The position numbers were made by a program, and so were the translations under genes. Below, one piece after another: positions 50,752-59,173 of a stretch of DNA of 64,000 bases. The first letter of the stretch is position 1. Each line of letters opens with the position of its first letter. The notes beneath the pieces were generated by a model. That model was given only the letters and a program-made list of their open reading frames with translations, was not told the DNA's origin and ran no database searches. This stretch comes from Paenibacillus aestuarii (GTDB taxonomy: Bacteria; Bacillota; Bacilli; Paenibacillales; NBRC-103111), in NCBI RefSeq assembly GCF_027789125.1, contig NZ_JAQFVF010000038.1, forward strand, positions 1-64,000, given 5' to 3'.

Positions 50752-53244
50752 ATGTCTGCCCAACCGCTTACGCTAGTCGCTTATGAAACTTCGAAGACGC
50801 AGCGGAATTATGTCATTTTATTAAGTGCCTTGCTGGTGCTTATCTCGCTAATTACACTACCGTTCGGAAATACCAAAGGTGCGGAAATTCCGGCTTTTAT
50901 CCCGGCTGTAATGTCGACGATTATTTGCTTCGATTTCATCACGCTGTTCGTCCTGTTCAATCAGTTTCGGGTGAAGCGCTCGCCTGCGGTGCTGGTCCTT
51001 TCGGCGGCCTATTTGTTTTCGGCGTTAATTACGATCCCGTTTCTTTTAACATTTCCGAAGCTGTTTTCAGAAACAGGACTGTGGCATGCGACCATACAAT
51101 CTTCACCTTGGATTTACAATATGGGGCGAGCGGGATTTCCGGTCATTATTCTGATTTATGTGTGGGTGGAGAACCGTTTTAAAAATGTGCAATTAAATGT
51201 CCGGGACGCTCGGCGCTGGTCCGCCATCATTATGCTGGCCGTTGTCATTGTGGCAGGTTTGATGACGTTGTACGCGACCTATTTCAGCGAGAGCCTGCCG
51301 ATTATTTTTGAACAGGGCAATTATTCCCCGCTCTATGAGGATGTCGTAGGTCCGGGCAATATCGTGATCAACTTCATTGCGCTCGTCGCGCTGATGATGA
51401 AGACCAGAGGTAAAAATGTCACCAATCTTTGGCTGATCGTGGCAATTTTGGCCTCTCTGCTGGATGTGCTGCTGACGTATTTCTCCGGCGCCCGTTACAG
51501 CTACGGCTGGTATATGGCCAAGGTGAACAGCTTCATGTCATCGAATATTTTGCTGGCGATGCTCATTTTCGAATTCAACCGCTTGTATTATAACACGACA
51601 GAGCTGTACCATCATTTGCTGGAGCGCAATGAGCTTGTCGCCGCTAAGGAACGGGCTGAATCGGCCAATTTAGCGAAAAGCGAGTTCCTCGCGAGCATGA
51701 GCCATGAGATTCGAACGCCGATGAATGCGATTATCGGGATGGCTGATCTGCTTTATGAAACCGAACTTACGGAAGAGCAGAAGACGTATGTGGAAGTATT
51801 CCGAAAATCGGGCAACAATTTGCTGAACCTGATTAATGATATTTTGGATTTGTCCAAAGTGGAAGCCGGGCATTTGGAGCTGGAGGAGGTTGATTTTAAC
51901 CTCGAAGAATTGATTGAAAAGACGCTGGAAATATTGGCGATCCGTGCTCACGGCAAAAAGCTGGAGCTGCTGTCCTACGTCGCGCCGGACATTTCCAAGT
52001 CTATCTGCGGCGATCCGGACCGCCTGCGGCAGGTGCTTTTTAACTTAATCGGCAATGCGATTAAATTTACGGATGCGGGCGAAATCGTCGTTCGCGTCAA
52101 AAAGGATCCGGAGCATCCGGAGATGACGCTAGTCTCCGTTTCGGATACGGGGATTGGCATTCATCCGAGCAAGCTGGGCGCGATTTTTGACTTGTTCACG
52201 CAGGGCGACTCGTCGGTTACCCGCAAATATGGCGGGACAGGGCTCGGTTTAACGATCTGCAAACGCATCGTGGAAAAGATGGATGGCGAGATTTGGGTCG
52301 AGAGCGAAGTGGGCAAAGGGAGCACGTTCTTCTTCCGGGTGAAGCTGGTGGAAAGCGGCGGCCAGCTGGACGCGCTTCCTCGTCAGGAGCAGCGCCTGCA
52401 GGGCTTAAAAACGCTGGTGGTCGATGATAACAGCACGAACCGGTTTATTGTCCGCGAAATGTTGATTAAGTACGGCCTGGAGATTACGGAAGCGGAAAGC
52501 GGGCGCGAAGGGCTGGAGGAGCTGAAGCGGGCGCGAGAGGCTGGAACGCCATATGCGCTGCTGCTGGTGGACTGCTTGATGCCAGAGATGAGCGGCTTTG
52601 AGATGATTGAGAGCTTGCAGACGGTTTGCACGGAGAAGAAGCCGGTGATCATGATGCTCACGTCCGACGATCAAAGCAGCAATATCAAGCGCTGCAAGGA
52701 GCTCGGGGTCAACTATTACATGATTAAGCCGGTCAAAAAGCAGCGGTTGCTGGAGGCGATCCTGCAGGCCGCCGCTCCGGCGGTCAACAGGGCTGAGCTG
52801 TCTGCGAATGTGACCGAATGGAAGCAGGAGCCGCGTCAGCTGCGGATTTTGCTTGTGGAAGACAACGAGGACAATCAGCTGTTGTTTAGATCGTACTTGA
52901 AGAAAACGAGCCATCACATCGACTTGGCCGAAAACGGGGAAATCGCCAGCAAGAAGGTGCAGGAAAGCGAGTACGATCTCGTCTTCATGGACATGCAGAT
53001 GCCTGTCATGGATGGATATACGGCAACGAAGCTGATCCGCGCCAGAGAGCGGGAAAAGTCGCTGCGTCCGGTGCCGATTATCGCTTTAACGGCGCACGTG
53101 CTCAAGGAGGATATGCAAAAATGTCTGGATTGCGGCTGTACCGATTATTTGACGAAGCCTATTTACAAGCAATCCTTGCTATCATTTATTCAATTATTTG
53201 CGGAGGGCAACTATCGTGGGCCAGTACAACAACTTGAAAGATAA
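50752..53244 (+). CDS. hybrid histidine kinase, MASE4-like sensor, two receivers
   Basis: 830 aa. Residues about 20-285 have seven or eight membrane segments and motifs like the MASE4 integral membrane sensor (AYLFSALITIPFLLTFP, WIYNMGRAGFPVIIL). HisKA with phospho-His in SMSHEIRTPMNAIIGM (H about 318), HATPase_c with NLIGNAIKFTD, DTGIGI and GTGLGLTICK (about 420-540). Receiver 1 about 552-670 (LLVDCLMPEMSG) and receiver 2 about 697-815 (VFMDMQMPVMDG), both with phospho-Asp. ATG 50752 with GAGAGGAAA, 12 nt. Overlaps the Hpt gene by 29 nt. Start of a multistep phosphorelay. Confidence 0.92.
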   Translation: MSAQPLTLVAYETSKTQRNYVILLSALLVLISLITLPFGNTKGAEIPAFIPAVMSTIICFDFITLFVLFNQFRVKRSPAVLVLSAAYLFSALITIPFLLTFPKLFSETGLWHATIQSSPWIYNMGRAGFPVIILIYVWVENRFKNVQLNVRDARRWSAIIMLAVVIVAGLMTLYATYFSESLPIIFEQGNYSPLYEDVVGPGNIVINFIALVALMMKTRGKNVTNLWLIVAILASLLDVLLTYFSGARYSYGWYMAKVNSFMSSNILLAMLIFEFNRLYYNTTELYHHLLERNELVAAKERAESANLAKSEFLASMSHEIRTPMNAIIGMADLLYETELTEEQKTYVEVFRKSGNNLLNLINDILDLSKVEAGHLELEEVDFNLEELIEKTLEILAIRAHGKKLELLSYVAPDISKSICGDPDRLRQVLFNLIGNAIKFTDAGEIVVRVKKDPEHPEMTLVSVSDTGIGIHPSKLGAIFDLFTQGDSSVTRKYGGTGLGLTICKRIVEKMDGEIWVESEVGKGSTFFFRVKLVESGGQLDALPRQEQRLQGLKTLVVDDNSTNRFIVREMLIKYGLEITEAESGREGLEELKRAREAGTPYALLLVDCLMPEMSGFEMIESLQTVCTEKKPVIMMLTSDDQSSNIKRCKELGVNYYMIKPVKKQRLLEAILQAAAPAVNRAELSANVTEWKQEPRQLRILLVEDNEDNQLLFRSYLKKTSHHIDLAENGEIASKKVQESEYDLVFMDMQMPVMDGYTATKLIRAREREKSLRPVPIIALTAHVLKEDMQKCLDCGCTDYLTKPIYKQSLLSFIQLFAEGNYRGPVQQLER

Positions 53245-53542
53245 AATTACGGTTGAAATCGACGCGGATTTGGAAGACTTGATCCCCGGTTATTTGCGCA
53301 ATAAGCAAAATGAGATCGAGCGCATGGCCGCCGCCATGGCAACAAGCGATTTCAGCGCGATTGCCTTGATTGCGCATGGCTTGAAGGGAAACGGAGCGGC
53401 GTACGGCTTTGTCCCTTTGTCTGAGCTTGGAGCGGCGATGGAGAAGGCGGCGGGCTTACAAGACGGGGAAGCGATTGGCAAACTTTTGGAAGACATGCAA
53501 GCTTATTTAACTCAAATTGAGATTGTTTATATCGAATGCTAA
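53216..53542 (+). CDS. Hpt domain phosphotransfer protein
   Basis: About 108-aa four-helix bundle. The phosphorylated His lies in IALIAHGLKGNGAAYGF (about residue 52). The GTG at 53216 sits 9 nt after GGAGG and is preferred over TTG 53198; it starts within the hybrid kinase gene (29-nt overlap), implying translational coupling. It would accept phosphate from a kinase receiver and pass it to the receiver of the next protein. Confidence 0.88.
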   Translation: MGQYNNLKDKITVEIDADLEDLIPGYLRNKQNEIERMAAAMATSDFSAIALIAHGLKGNGAAYGFVPLSELGAAMEKAAGLQDGEAIGKLLEDMQAYLTQIEIVYIEC

Positions 53543-53572
53543 TTCGTGCAAGCTGCTTGTGAAGGAGATACG

Positions 53573-54913
53573 ATGAACGTGACCGGATTTACCCCAACCC
53601 AATTGCATAAAAGCGCATCCACGCTGTCAGATAGCCAAGAGAGCAGATTGCTCATCATTGATGATGATGCCGATTTACGGGCGCTCCTCCTGCGAAAGTT
53701 TAGAGCCGAGGGCTTCCATGTCGATGAAGCGTCCAGTGTCCACATGGCCACAGAGCGGCTTTATGAGGCGGCGTATGATCTCATTATTTTGGACTTGATG
53801 ATGGTCCCGGAGTCTGGTTATGTGCTATTTGACTTCTTGAAAAGCGATCCGAAATTCAAATGGATACCGCTGATTGTGCTGTCCGGTCATCAAGATTTGG
53901 ATGAAAAAGTCAAATGTCTCGAGCTCGGCGCCGACGATTATGTAACCAAGCCGTTTCAGTTTCGCGAGCTGAAAGCAAGAGTCGGCCGCATGCTGACGCG
54001 AGCCCGGGAATATGAGCATATCGCGTTCCGCGATGCGTTAACAGGTGTATACAACCGCAGATATTTCGATAATTATTTGGCTGTGGAACTGCAAAAAATC
54101 CAGCGCACACATGCTTCGTCAACGCTGGTTCTGCTCGATATCGACCGCTTCAAAGGCGTGAACGATACATACGGCCATCCGATCGGCGATCTCGTGCTGC
54201 AAGGCATGGCGCATCTGTTGAAGGAGAATCTGCGCCAATCAGATTTTGTCGCGCGCTTCGGCGGTGAAGAGTTCGTCATTATGCTCGGCGGCGCCTCCGA
54301 AAGAGAAGCGATGCGCGTGATGAACGAGCTGCTGGGCAAAGTGCGCGAGCATGTGATGGCGCACGTGGAGGATCAGCAGATCCGGATCACCTTCTCCGGG
54401 GGGCTGGCCGCCTGGGAGCCTGGGGTGTCGCGCGCGGAATGGATCAGCCGCGCCGATCAAATGCTCTACGCCGCCAAGCAGGCCGGCCGAAACCAATGCG
54501 CCGGGTGGTCCCAACGGGGGAGCTCAGACACACCGGAAGAAGCGAGCGAAGCCGGCGTTCCGCAACGCCTGCCACTCGTGCTCGTTGTCGATGAGAGCAA
54601 GATGATGCATGCCATTTTGACCGCGAAATTGGCTGAGCTCTCTTTGCAGACTGTCAGTGTAACCCAACGGGAAGCGGCCATAGCTTTTGTGCAGGAGCAT
54701 GAGGTGGATCTGTGCATTATGGATGCGTCTGTGCCGAACTTGCGTTCGCTATCGAAGCGGAAGAATATCAAGATCTTCGCCATCACGGATCATGCGCAGG
54801 AAAAAGAGCGGCTGGCCGCCGGCTTTACGGCGGATGAACGGATGGCCAAGCCATTTTCGCTGGTTGAGCTGGAGATGCGGTTGAAAAAGCTGATGTTTGT
54901 CGACAATGGGTAA
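53573..54913 (+). CDS. REC-GGDEF-REC diguanylate cyclase regulator
   Basis: About 446 aa. Receiver 1 (about residues 22-140): LLIIDDDADLR, phospho-Asp in LIILDLMMVPESG, DDYVTKPFQ. GGDEF domain (about 158-325): DALTGVYNRRYFDNYL, active motif ARFGGEEF with the product-inhibition site RQSD five residues before it. Receiver 2 (about 345-445): VLVVDESKMM, LCIMDASVPN, and AKPFSLVELE, slightly degenerate. ATG 53573 after GAAGGAGA; the frame is open from GTG 53546. Phosphorylation through the upstream Hpt should control c-di-GMP synthesis. PleD-like, with an extra receiver at the C-terminus. Confidence 0.92.
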   Translation: MNVTGFTPTQLHKSASTLSDSQESRLLIIDDDADLRALLLRKFRAEGFHVDEASSVHMATERLYEAAYDLIILDLMMVPESGYVLFDFLKSDPKFKWIPLIVLSGHQDLDEKVKCLELGADDYVTKPFQFRELKARVGRMLTRAREYEHIAFRDALTGVYNRRYFDNYLAVELQKIQRTHASSTLVLLDIDRFKGVNDTYGHPIGDLVLQGMAHLLKENLRQSDFVARFGGEEFVIMLGGASEREAMRVMNELLGKVREHVMAHVEDQQIRITFSGGLAAWEPGVSRAEWISRADQMLYAAKQAGRNQCAGWSQRGSSDTPEEASEAGVPQRLPLVLVVDESKMMHAILTAKLAELSLQTVSVTQREAAIAFVQEHEVDLCIMDASVPNLRSLSKRKNIKIFAITDHAQEKERLAAGFTADERMAKPFSLVELEMRLKKLMFVDNG

Positions 54914-55002
54914 GAGGCGTCCCAACATCTGGCAGCTTACATGAAAGTTTGGTATGATTCATACTATAGATTGTACCTATATCAAAAAGGGGATGAAAAT
55001 CC

Positions 55003-55656
55003 ATGGAAAGAACGGTTACGGTTTCCCATTCAGGCAGTTTCGCGCATGTCCTGCAGACATTTGCGATCTCGCTTCTGGTATCCTTCCTCGGCACGCTGAT
55101 CGGCGCGATTGTGGTTCCGCCTTCGATGATCATGCTTTTTGTGGTCGCAGAAGTTGTGATGCTGGTTGCAGCAATTGTCATTCGTATTCGCGGTAAAAAC
55201 ATCGGCTACGGCTTTTTGTACGCTTTTACAGCGATCTCCGGCGTGACATTGTATCCAGTAATTGAAGCTTACGGCGGCCTGCTTGGCGCAAATGTGGTGT
55301 CAGGTGCGTTCCTGGCGACTGCGGTTATTTTTGGCGGACTGGCCCTGTATGCGCATAGATCGAAGCGGGATTTCAGCTTCTTGGGTGGATTCTTGTTCGC
55401 GGGAACGATCGGGCTTGTGCTGATGAGCTTGATCTCCTTGTTCGTCTCATTTGGTTCCGTGATGAACCTGGTCTGGTCCTTGATCGGGATTTTGATTTTT
55501 AGCGGCTGGGTCCTTTATGACGTTGCTCAATACCGCGATGGTGTTGGCGCAGAAGAAGTGCCGCTCGCTGCTTTGAATATTTATCTCGATTTTATTAACC
55601 TGTTCTTGTACATTCTTCGCTTCCTGGCCTCCATTGCCGGAGTGAACAGAGATTAA
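55003..55656 (+). CDS. Bax inhibitor-1/YccA family membrane protein
   Basis: 217 aa with seven membrane helices. The closing YDVAQYRDG and ALNIYLDFINLFLYILRFL are the conserved TMBIM pair of acidic residues (pH-sensing Asp-Asp) and the last helix. Opening residues MERTVTVSHSGSFAHVLQ. ATG 55003 after AAAGGGGA. BI-1 homologues in bacteria act as pH-sensitive calcium leak channels (YetJ). A possible promoter (TTACAT-18-TACTAT) at 54938-54967 overlaps a GTATGA/TCATAC dyad. Terminator follows. Confidence 0.9.
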   Translation: MERTVTVSHSGSFAHVLQTFAISLLVSFLGTLIGAIVVPPSMIMLFVVAEVVMLVAAIVIRIRGKNIGYGFLYAFTAISGVTLYPVIEAYGGLLGANVVSGAFLATAVIFGGLALYAHRSKRDFSFLGGFLFAGTIGLVLMSLISLFVSFGSVMNLVWSLIGILIFSGWVLYDVAQYRDGVGAEEVPLAALNIYLDFINLFLYILRFLASIAGVNRD

Positions 55657-55668
55657 GTGAAATTCGTT

Positions 55669-55721
55669 AAGCACTCTCTTGAAACGTGCCTGGTTGCACG
55701 GCTTCAGAGGGTGCTTTTTTT
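55669..55721 (+). terminator. terminator
   Basis: AAGCACTCTCTTGAA pairs with TTCAGAGGGTGCTT around a CGTGCC/GGTTGCACG inner stem; T7 follows. Confidence 0.8.
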
Positions 55722-55808
55722 ATTGGGGCAGCTGGAACAAGCACGATTTGCCTTCTCTCGACATACAATTTATTGATTTCGAATCCAAGTTGAGAGGAGA
55801 TGACGCAG

Positions 55809-56090
55809 GTGGCGGCATGCAGCACTTGGACATACAGAGGCATTTCGGCTTCGGTTTTTAAAAGCTTGCAAAACGTGGGCAGGAAGCAAGGCTTTACGAT
55901 TCCGAACGCAGCTTCCGGAAAATTTGTGATTTCGGTCGCAGGGATGAGTGTCGGATTTCAGTATGCTTGGGATACTAACGGGCAAACGTTATTGTTGCAA
56001 TGTGTGAATAAGCCTATGCTGTTAGGTTGCGGAACGATTAAATCGTTTGCTGATAAAATCGTGGCCGAGAGCGGTGGCAAAGTCGGATAA
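55809..56090 (+). CDS. hypothetical protein (about 93 aa)
   Basis: Frame open from ATG 55800, but GAGGAG at 55794-55799 fits the GTG at 55809 (9 nt). The protein is about 93 aa, has three Cys residues and a hydrophobic centre (GKFVISVAGMSVGFQYAW), and ends in FADKIVAESGGKVG. No family recognised. It lies 78 bp before yqzE, same strand. Confidence 0.6.
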   Translation: MAACSTWTYRGISASVFKSLQNVGRKQGFTIPNAASGKFVISVAGMSVGFQYAWDTNGQTLLLQCVNKPMLLGCGTIKSFADKIVAESGGKVG

Positions 56091-56168
56091 ATCAACCGCT
56101 TCCGCCTGTCTATTCCGTTTAGGCGCACGCCTGTATGGGTAAAATAGGGAGGGAAGGCAGGTGGAGGC

Positions 56169-56396
56169 ATGGCGAAAAGCGATGACTTGGTGAAGTACAT
56201 AACGCTTCAGGTGATTTCCTACATGGAGACGCCGAAAGATGTCCGCAAGCAGGCAAAAGTAGCGATAAAAGAGCAGCGGGAAAGCTGGCAAACGCGCTGG
56301 TTTGGCTTGATGCCGATGGCGGCGAGCATGTTGTTTAAGCAGGTAAGACGGAAAAAAAATGCCGAAGTTTCCCGGGAAATAAAATTAAAGCCTTAA
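56169..56396 (+). CDS. yqzE: YqzE family protein
   Basis: 75 aa. DDLVKYITLQVISYMETPKD and the C-terminal WQTRWFGLMPMAASMLF match YqzE, a small Bacillales protein often encoded near the comG competence operon. No comG genes are visible here. ATG 56169 after GGTGGAGG. One C-terminal hydrophobic segment. The stop lies in the terminator stem. Confidence 0.82.
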   Translation: MAKSDDLVKYITLQVISYMETPKDVRKQAKVAIKEQRESWQTRWFGLMPMAASMLFKQVRRKKNAEVSREIKLKP

Positions 56397-56427
56397 GCCT
56401 TCGTGACGGTTGGTTTAAGGTTTTTTT
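56391..56427 (+). terminator. terminator overlapping yqzE stop
   Basis: CCTTAAGCC / GGTTTAAGG stem (one G-T pair) with a 12-nt loop and T7. Confidence 0.75.
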
Positions 56428-56444
56428 GTGTTGGTTGTTGGCGG

Positions 56445-56600
56445 GAGCTCGGCTGAAGAGCGGGAAATACGTGCTATGTGTGCAGCTGGGGAAGTTGGCT
56501 GGGCTGAAGAGCGGGAAATACGTGCTATGTGTGCAGCTAGGGAAGTTGGGCTCGGCTGAAGAACGGGAAATACGTGCTATGCGTGCAGTTGGCGCACCTG
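56445..56600. repeat. 51-52-bp tandem repeat, three copies
   Basis: Units starting GGCTGAAGA at 56451, 56502 and 56554 carry GCGGGAAATACGTGCTATG and a GTGCAG tail. Not coding as far as I can see, although frames stay open. Confidence 0.8.
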
Positions 56601-56640
56601 AGCCGCACTGCAAAGCAGGATTCCCCCTGTGAGCAGTGCC

Positions 56641-56823
56641 GCAGTTCGATTTTGCCCATTTGCAGCAGCTTGCTGGCACTCCAATGCTTCTGCAGTCCGA
56701 TTTCGCCCAATTGGAGCAGCTGAAAAGCTCCCCGCATGGCAAGAAAGCTGCTCTAAGCAGGCAAAATCGGACTGCAGCCCGCGCCGCCCCACCACGTCAT
56801 CTGTAATTGGGCAGAATCGGACT
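56641..56823. repeat. dispersed 17-bp motif, four copies in both orientations
   Basis: GCAGTTCGATTTTGCCC at 56641-56657, GCAGTCCGATTTCGCCC at 56692-56708, and the inverse GGCAAAATCGGACTGC at 56760-56775 and GGGCAGAATCGGACT at 56809-56823. Two plus then two minus copies allow a cruciform or hairpin. The rest of 56824-57028 is GC-rich with no gene supported. Confidence 0.6.
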
Positions 56824-57028
56824 TGGGGGATCGGAGGGGGAAGTCGCGGATGCGTGCAAGTGCGGCTCGGGTTGTGCCGCTGGCGCCTCACACGCTAAAG
56901 CGCATGTTCTACTTTGGAGGGGCCACAGGAGGGGCTGGGTGAGGCTGCAGAGCGGATTTTCCGCTCTAGATGGGCAGTTAGCCCGCGAGCAACTCGCGCA
57001 AAGCGGAATACCCGCTTTATGACGCAAA

Positions 57029-57066
57029 AAAACACAGTACTGTCCTCAAGGACAATACTGCGTTTT
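57029..57066 (-). terminator. terminator of the secreted protein gene
   Basis: AAAACGCAGTATTGTCC / GGACAGTACTGTGTTTT hairpin (two wobbles) and T-run on the minus strand, 9 bp after the stop. Confidence 0.8.
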
Positions 57067-57074
57067 CTTCTCAT

Positions 57075-58022
57075 TCAGGGGTACAACCGTCCCTGCATGA
57101 GGGCTTCGTTCAGAAGCACGTATCGCGGACCGACGTGGTCGAGCACAAGAAAGGGCGCGTTATCCCCCCATTGCTGGTACCCAATGACAGCAAGGGGGAG
57201 CGTCACCTGCTTACCATACAGCAGGACGACATAGGTCAGTTGTTCCTGTGTCTGCAGTGCGGTTTTGAGCTCGGCCAGATTCGACGCTTGCAGCGGTGTT
57301 CCTTGGACCCAAGGCAGCCGATTGTAGGGGTCAAAAGCCGGCAGCAGCCGTTCATCCGTTATTCCCGTCAAATCGGCAGCACCAATCTGCTGAACAGGCA
57401 GTACGGGAACGGGATCGCTTTTTAAAGGGAGCAGCTCGCCGGATTTGGCATCCAGATAATAAGTCTGGTCCTGCAAGTTGATTTTCCAGACGGCGGTAAG
57501 GGCATCCATATACAATCGGTCTTTGCGAATAGCGTCATTTTGAATAAAATCGGTTAATGAAAGGGTATCCGGAATAAGTGCCTGCTGTACCAAAGAACGA
57601 TACAGCGTGGTATAGCTGAATAAAGGACTGTCGCCGGTGCCGTACTCCGTCAGACGGAGGGAGCCGTCCTCAGCTGCATGAATGATCATATAGCCGACTT
57701 CATGACCGGTCTCTCCGAAAATAACGACCCAGCCATGGGTTCCAGGGCCGAGCGGATAGCTTTGCCAGTTGGCCTGCTGCCAATTCTCGAAACCTTGCTT
57801 CTGTGCTAGAACGGATTTCCATTTATTCACAGTGTCGGTTAATGACAAATCACTGCTTGCGTTGATCAGTGGTTTGTTATCCGCAGGGGCTGCGGCAACA
57901 GCGGTTCCTGCTTGATCCAGGCTTGTCCGGTCCGGGGCATCAACAGCCGAGGTATGGAAGGGCGCGCTGAACAGCACGCAAACGCTGATCAGGCACATGG
58001 TTGTCCATCTTTTCCACAACAT
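57075..58022 (-). CDS. secreted protein of unknown function
   Basis: 315 aa. Signal peptide (MLWKRWTTMCLISVCVLFSA, cleavage near HTSA-VDA). The mature part is about 290 residues, no membrane segment. It has GPGTHGWVVIFGETGHEVGY, LRLTEYGTGDSPLFSYTTL and a C-terminal region predicted as beta-rich (YVVLLYGKQVTLPLAVIGY). ATG 58022 with GGTGAAG upstream. No family recognised. Faces the yqzE side; own terminator. Confidence 0.75.
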   Translation of the reverse strand: MLWKRWTTMCLISVCVLFSAPFHTSAVDAPDRTSLDQAGTAVAAAPADNKPLINASSDLSLTDTVNKWKSVLAQKQGFENWQQANWQSYPLGPGTHGWVVIFGETGHEVGYMIIHAAEDGSLRLTEYGTGDSPLFSYTTLYRSLVQQALIPDTLSLTDFIQNDAIRKDRLYMDALTAVWKINLQDQTYYLDAKSGELLPLKSDPVPVLPVQQIGAADLTGITDERLLPAFDPYNRLPWVQGTPLQASNLAELKTALQTQEQLTYVVLLYGKQVTLPLAVIGYQQWGDNAPFLVLDHVGPRYVLLNEALMQGRLYP

Positions 58023-58144
58023 GATTATGCTTCACCTGCCCATTCGTATAACTTCTTATGGATATGCTCCTATTGTAAAACTTATGCCCTAAAAAGAATG
58101 TTAGAACCTGTAACGGCTTATTTGCGAAGTTTTAGCGACTTAAG

Positions 58145-59173
58145 TCAATTTCTGGTTGCTCTGCCCGAGTTTAAATGAAACAGACCGCAATTGATGACAG
58201 AAACTACGATTCGCGGCTTATACTGCCAGTCGATTTCCTGCAGCCGGTTGCGGCATTGCGTCTCGATCTCATCTCTTTTATCCGGCTCGGCGCTGAGCAG
58301 CAGTCCGTTGTAATACGCTTCGACACGGTTAATTTCACTGCGGTGCTGTTCGTTCGCTTCATCGGCCCAGCTGTGGTCGTAAACGCTGATTTTGCGCTCC
58401 AGAGTCATCTCCAGGGCGTTGATGGCTTTGGACAACGAGATGGTGTCAGGCAAAATATGGCTGTTCGCCGGGAGCTTAGGCGAGAGGCTTTTGGTCAATA
58501 AGTGTTTGTGAAAATGTTCACGGATTTCGCCGTTGTTAAGTTGTATGGCGAGCGAATGAATTTCACTGCGTTTGCGGTCGCACGCCAATTCGACTTTATA
58601 GTTCACGCACAGCCACGTATCGTAGACAAGCGCTTGATTGGTGACGGCCCCTGTCGGGAAGGGCTCTTCAAACAGGTGCACGAAACGTCCCTTCTCGCGA
58701 ACGATGCCAAACATTTGCTCCAGCCGCCGGCTGCCAAGCGTAACTTCGTCTTGTGGGACGCGTGCGGTCACCGTCGTCGGCACGAAACCGAAGTAGCGGC
58801 CCAGGATGCTGTCATCTTGCTGAGCGGCCGGCTGCCCTTGAGCTTGTCCTTGTGCTTGCCCTACTGGGCCTGGCGCTCCCGGCGCTCCTGATCCGCCGCC
58901 AGCAGGCACAGCTTTCCCGGCTGCCGCCGCTCTAGGTTTTGCTTCCGCTTTCATCTGTTCCGGGTCGAAAATGAACTTGTATGTCATTGTCTCCGGCGCA
59001 GCGCCTGTTCGCTCCACGAAGCTCCAGTAATAGGGCCGTCCTGTCATCTCCTTATCGGCTTCGGGAGAGAGCTTGACGGTTACGTAGGCTGGCGTTTTTT
59101 CCAGAATTGTGCACTCGTAAGCTTCCAGAAAACGCATGACAAATGTGTGGATATTCCGCTTGCTGATCGTCAT
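58145..59173 (-). CDS. yqhG: YqhG family protein
   Basis: 342 aa. N-terminal RNIHTFVMRFLEAYECTILE and central GRYFGFVPTTVTARVPQDEV match Bacillales YqhG; C-terminal DEIETQCRNRLQEIDWQYKP is also typical. An insert of about 40 residues (about 80-120) rich in Ala, Gly, Pro and Gln (GQAQGQAQGQP) interrupts the domain and is unusual for the family. It starts inside the stop of yqhH (4-nt overlap) on the minus strand. Usually next to yqhH, as here. Function unknown. Confidence 0.82.
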   Translation of the reverse strand: MTISKRNIHTFVMRFLEAYECTILEKTPAYVTVKLSPEADKEMTGRPYYWSFVERTGAAPETMTYKFIFDPEQMKAEAKPRAAAAGKAVPAGGGSGAPGAPGPVGQAQGQAQGQPAAQQDDSILGRYFGFVPTTVTARVPQDEVTLGSRRLEQMFGIVREKGRFVHLFEEPFPTGAVTNQALVYDTWLCVNYKVELACDRKRSEIHSLAIQLNNGEIREHFHKHLLTKSLSPKLPANSHILPDTISLSKAINALEMTLERKISVYDHSWADEANEQHRSEINRVEAYYNGLLLSAEPDKRDEIETQCRNRLQEIDWQYKPRIVVSVINCGLFHLNSGRATRN

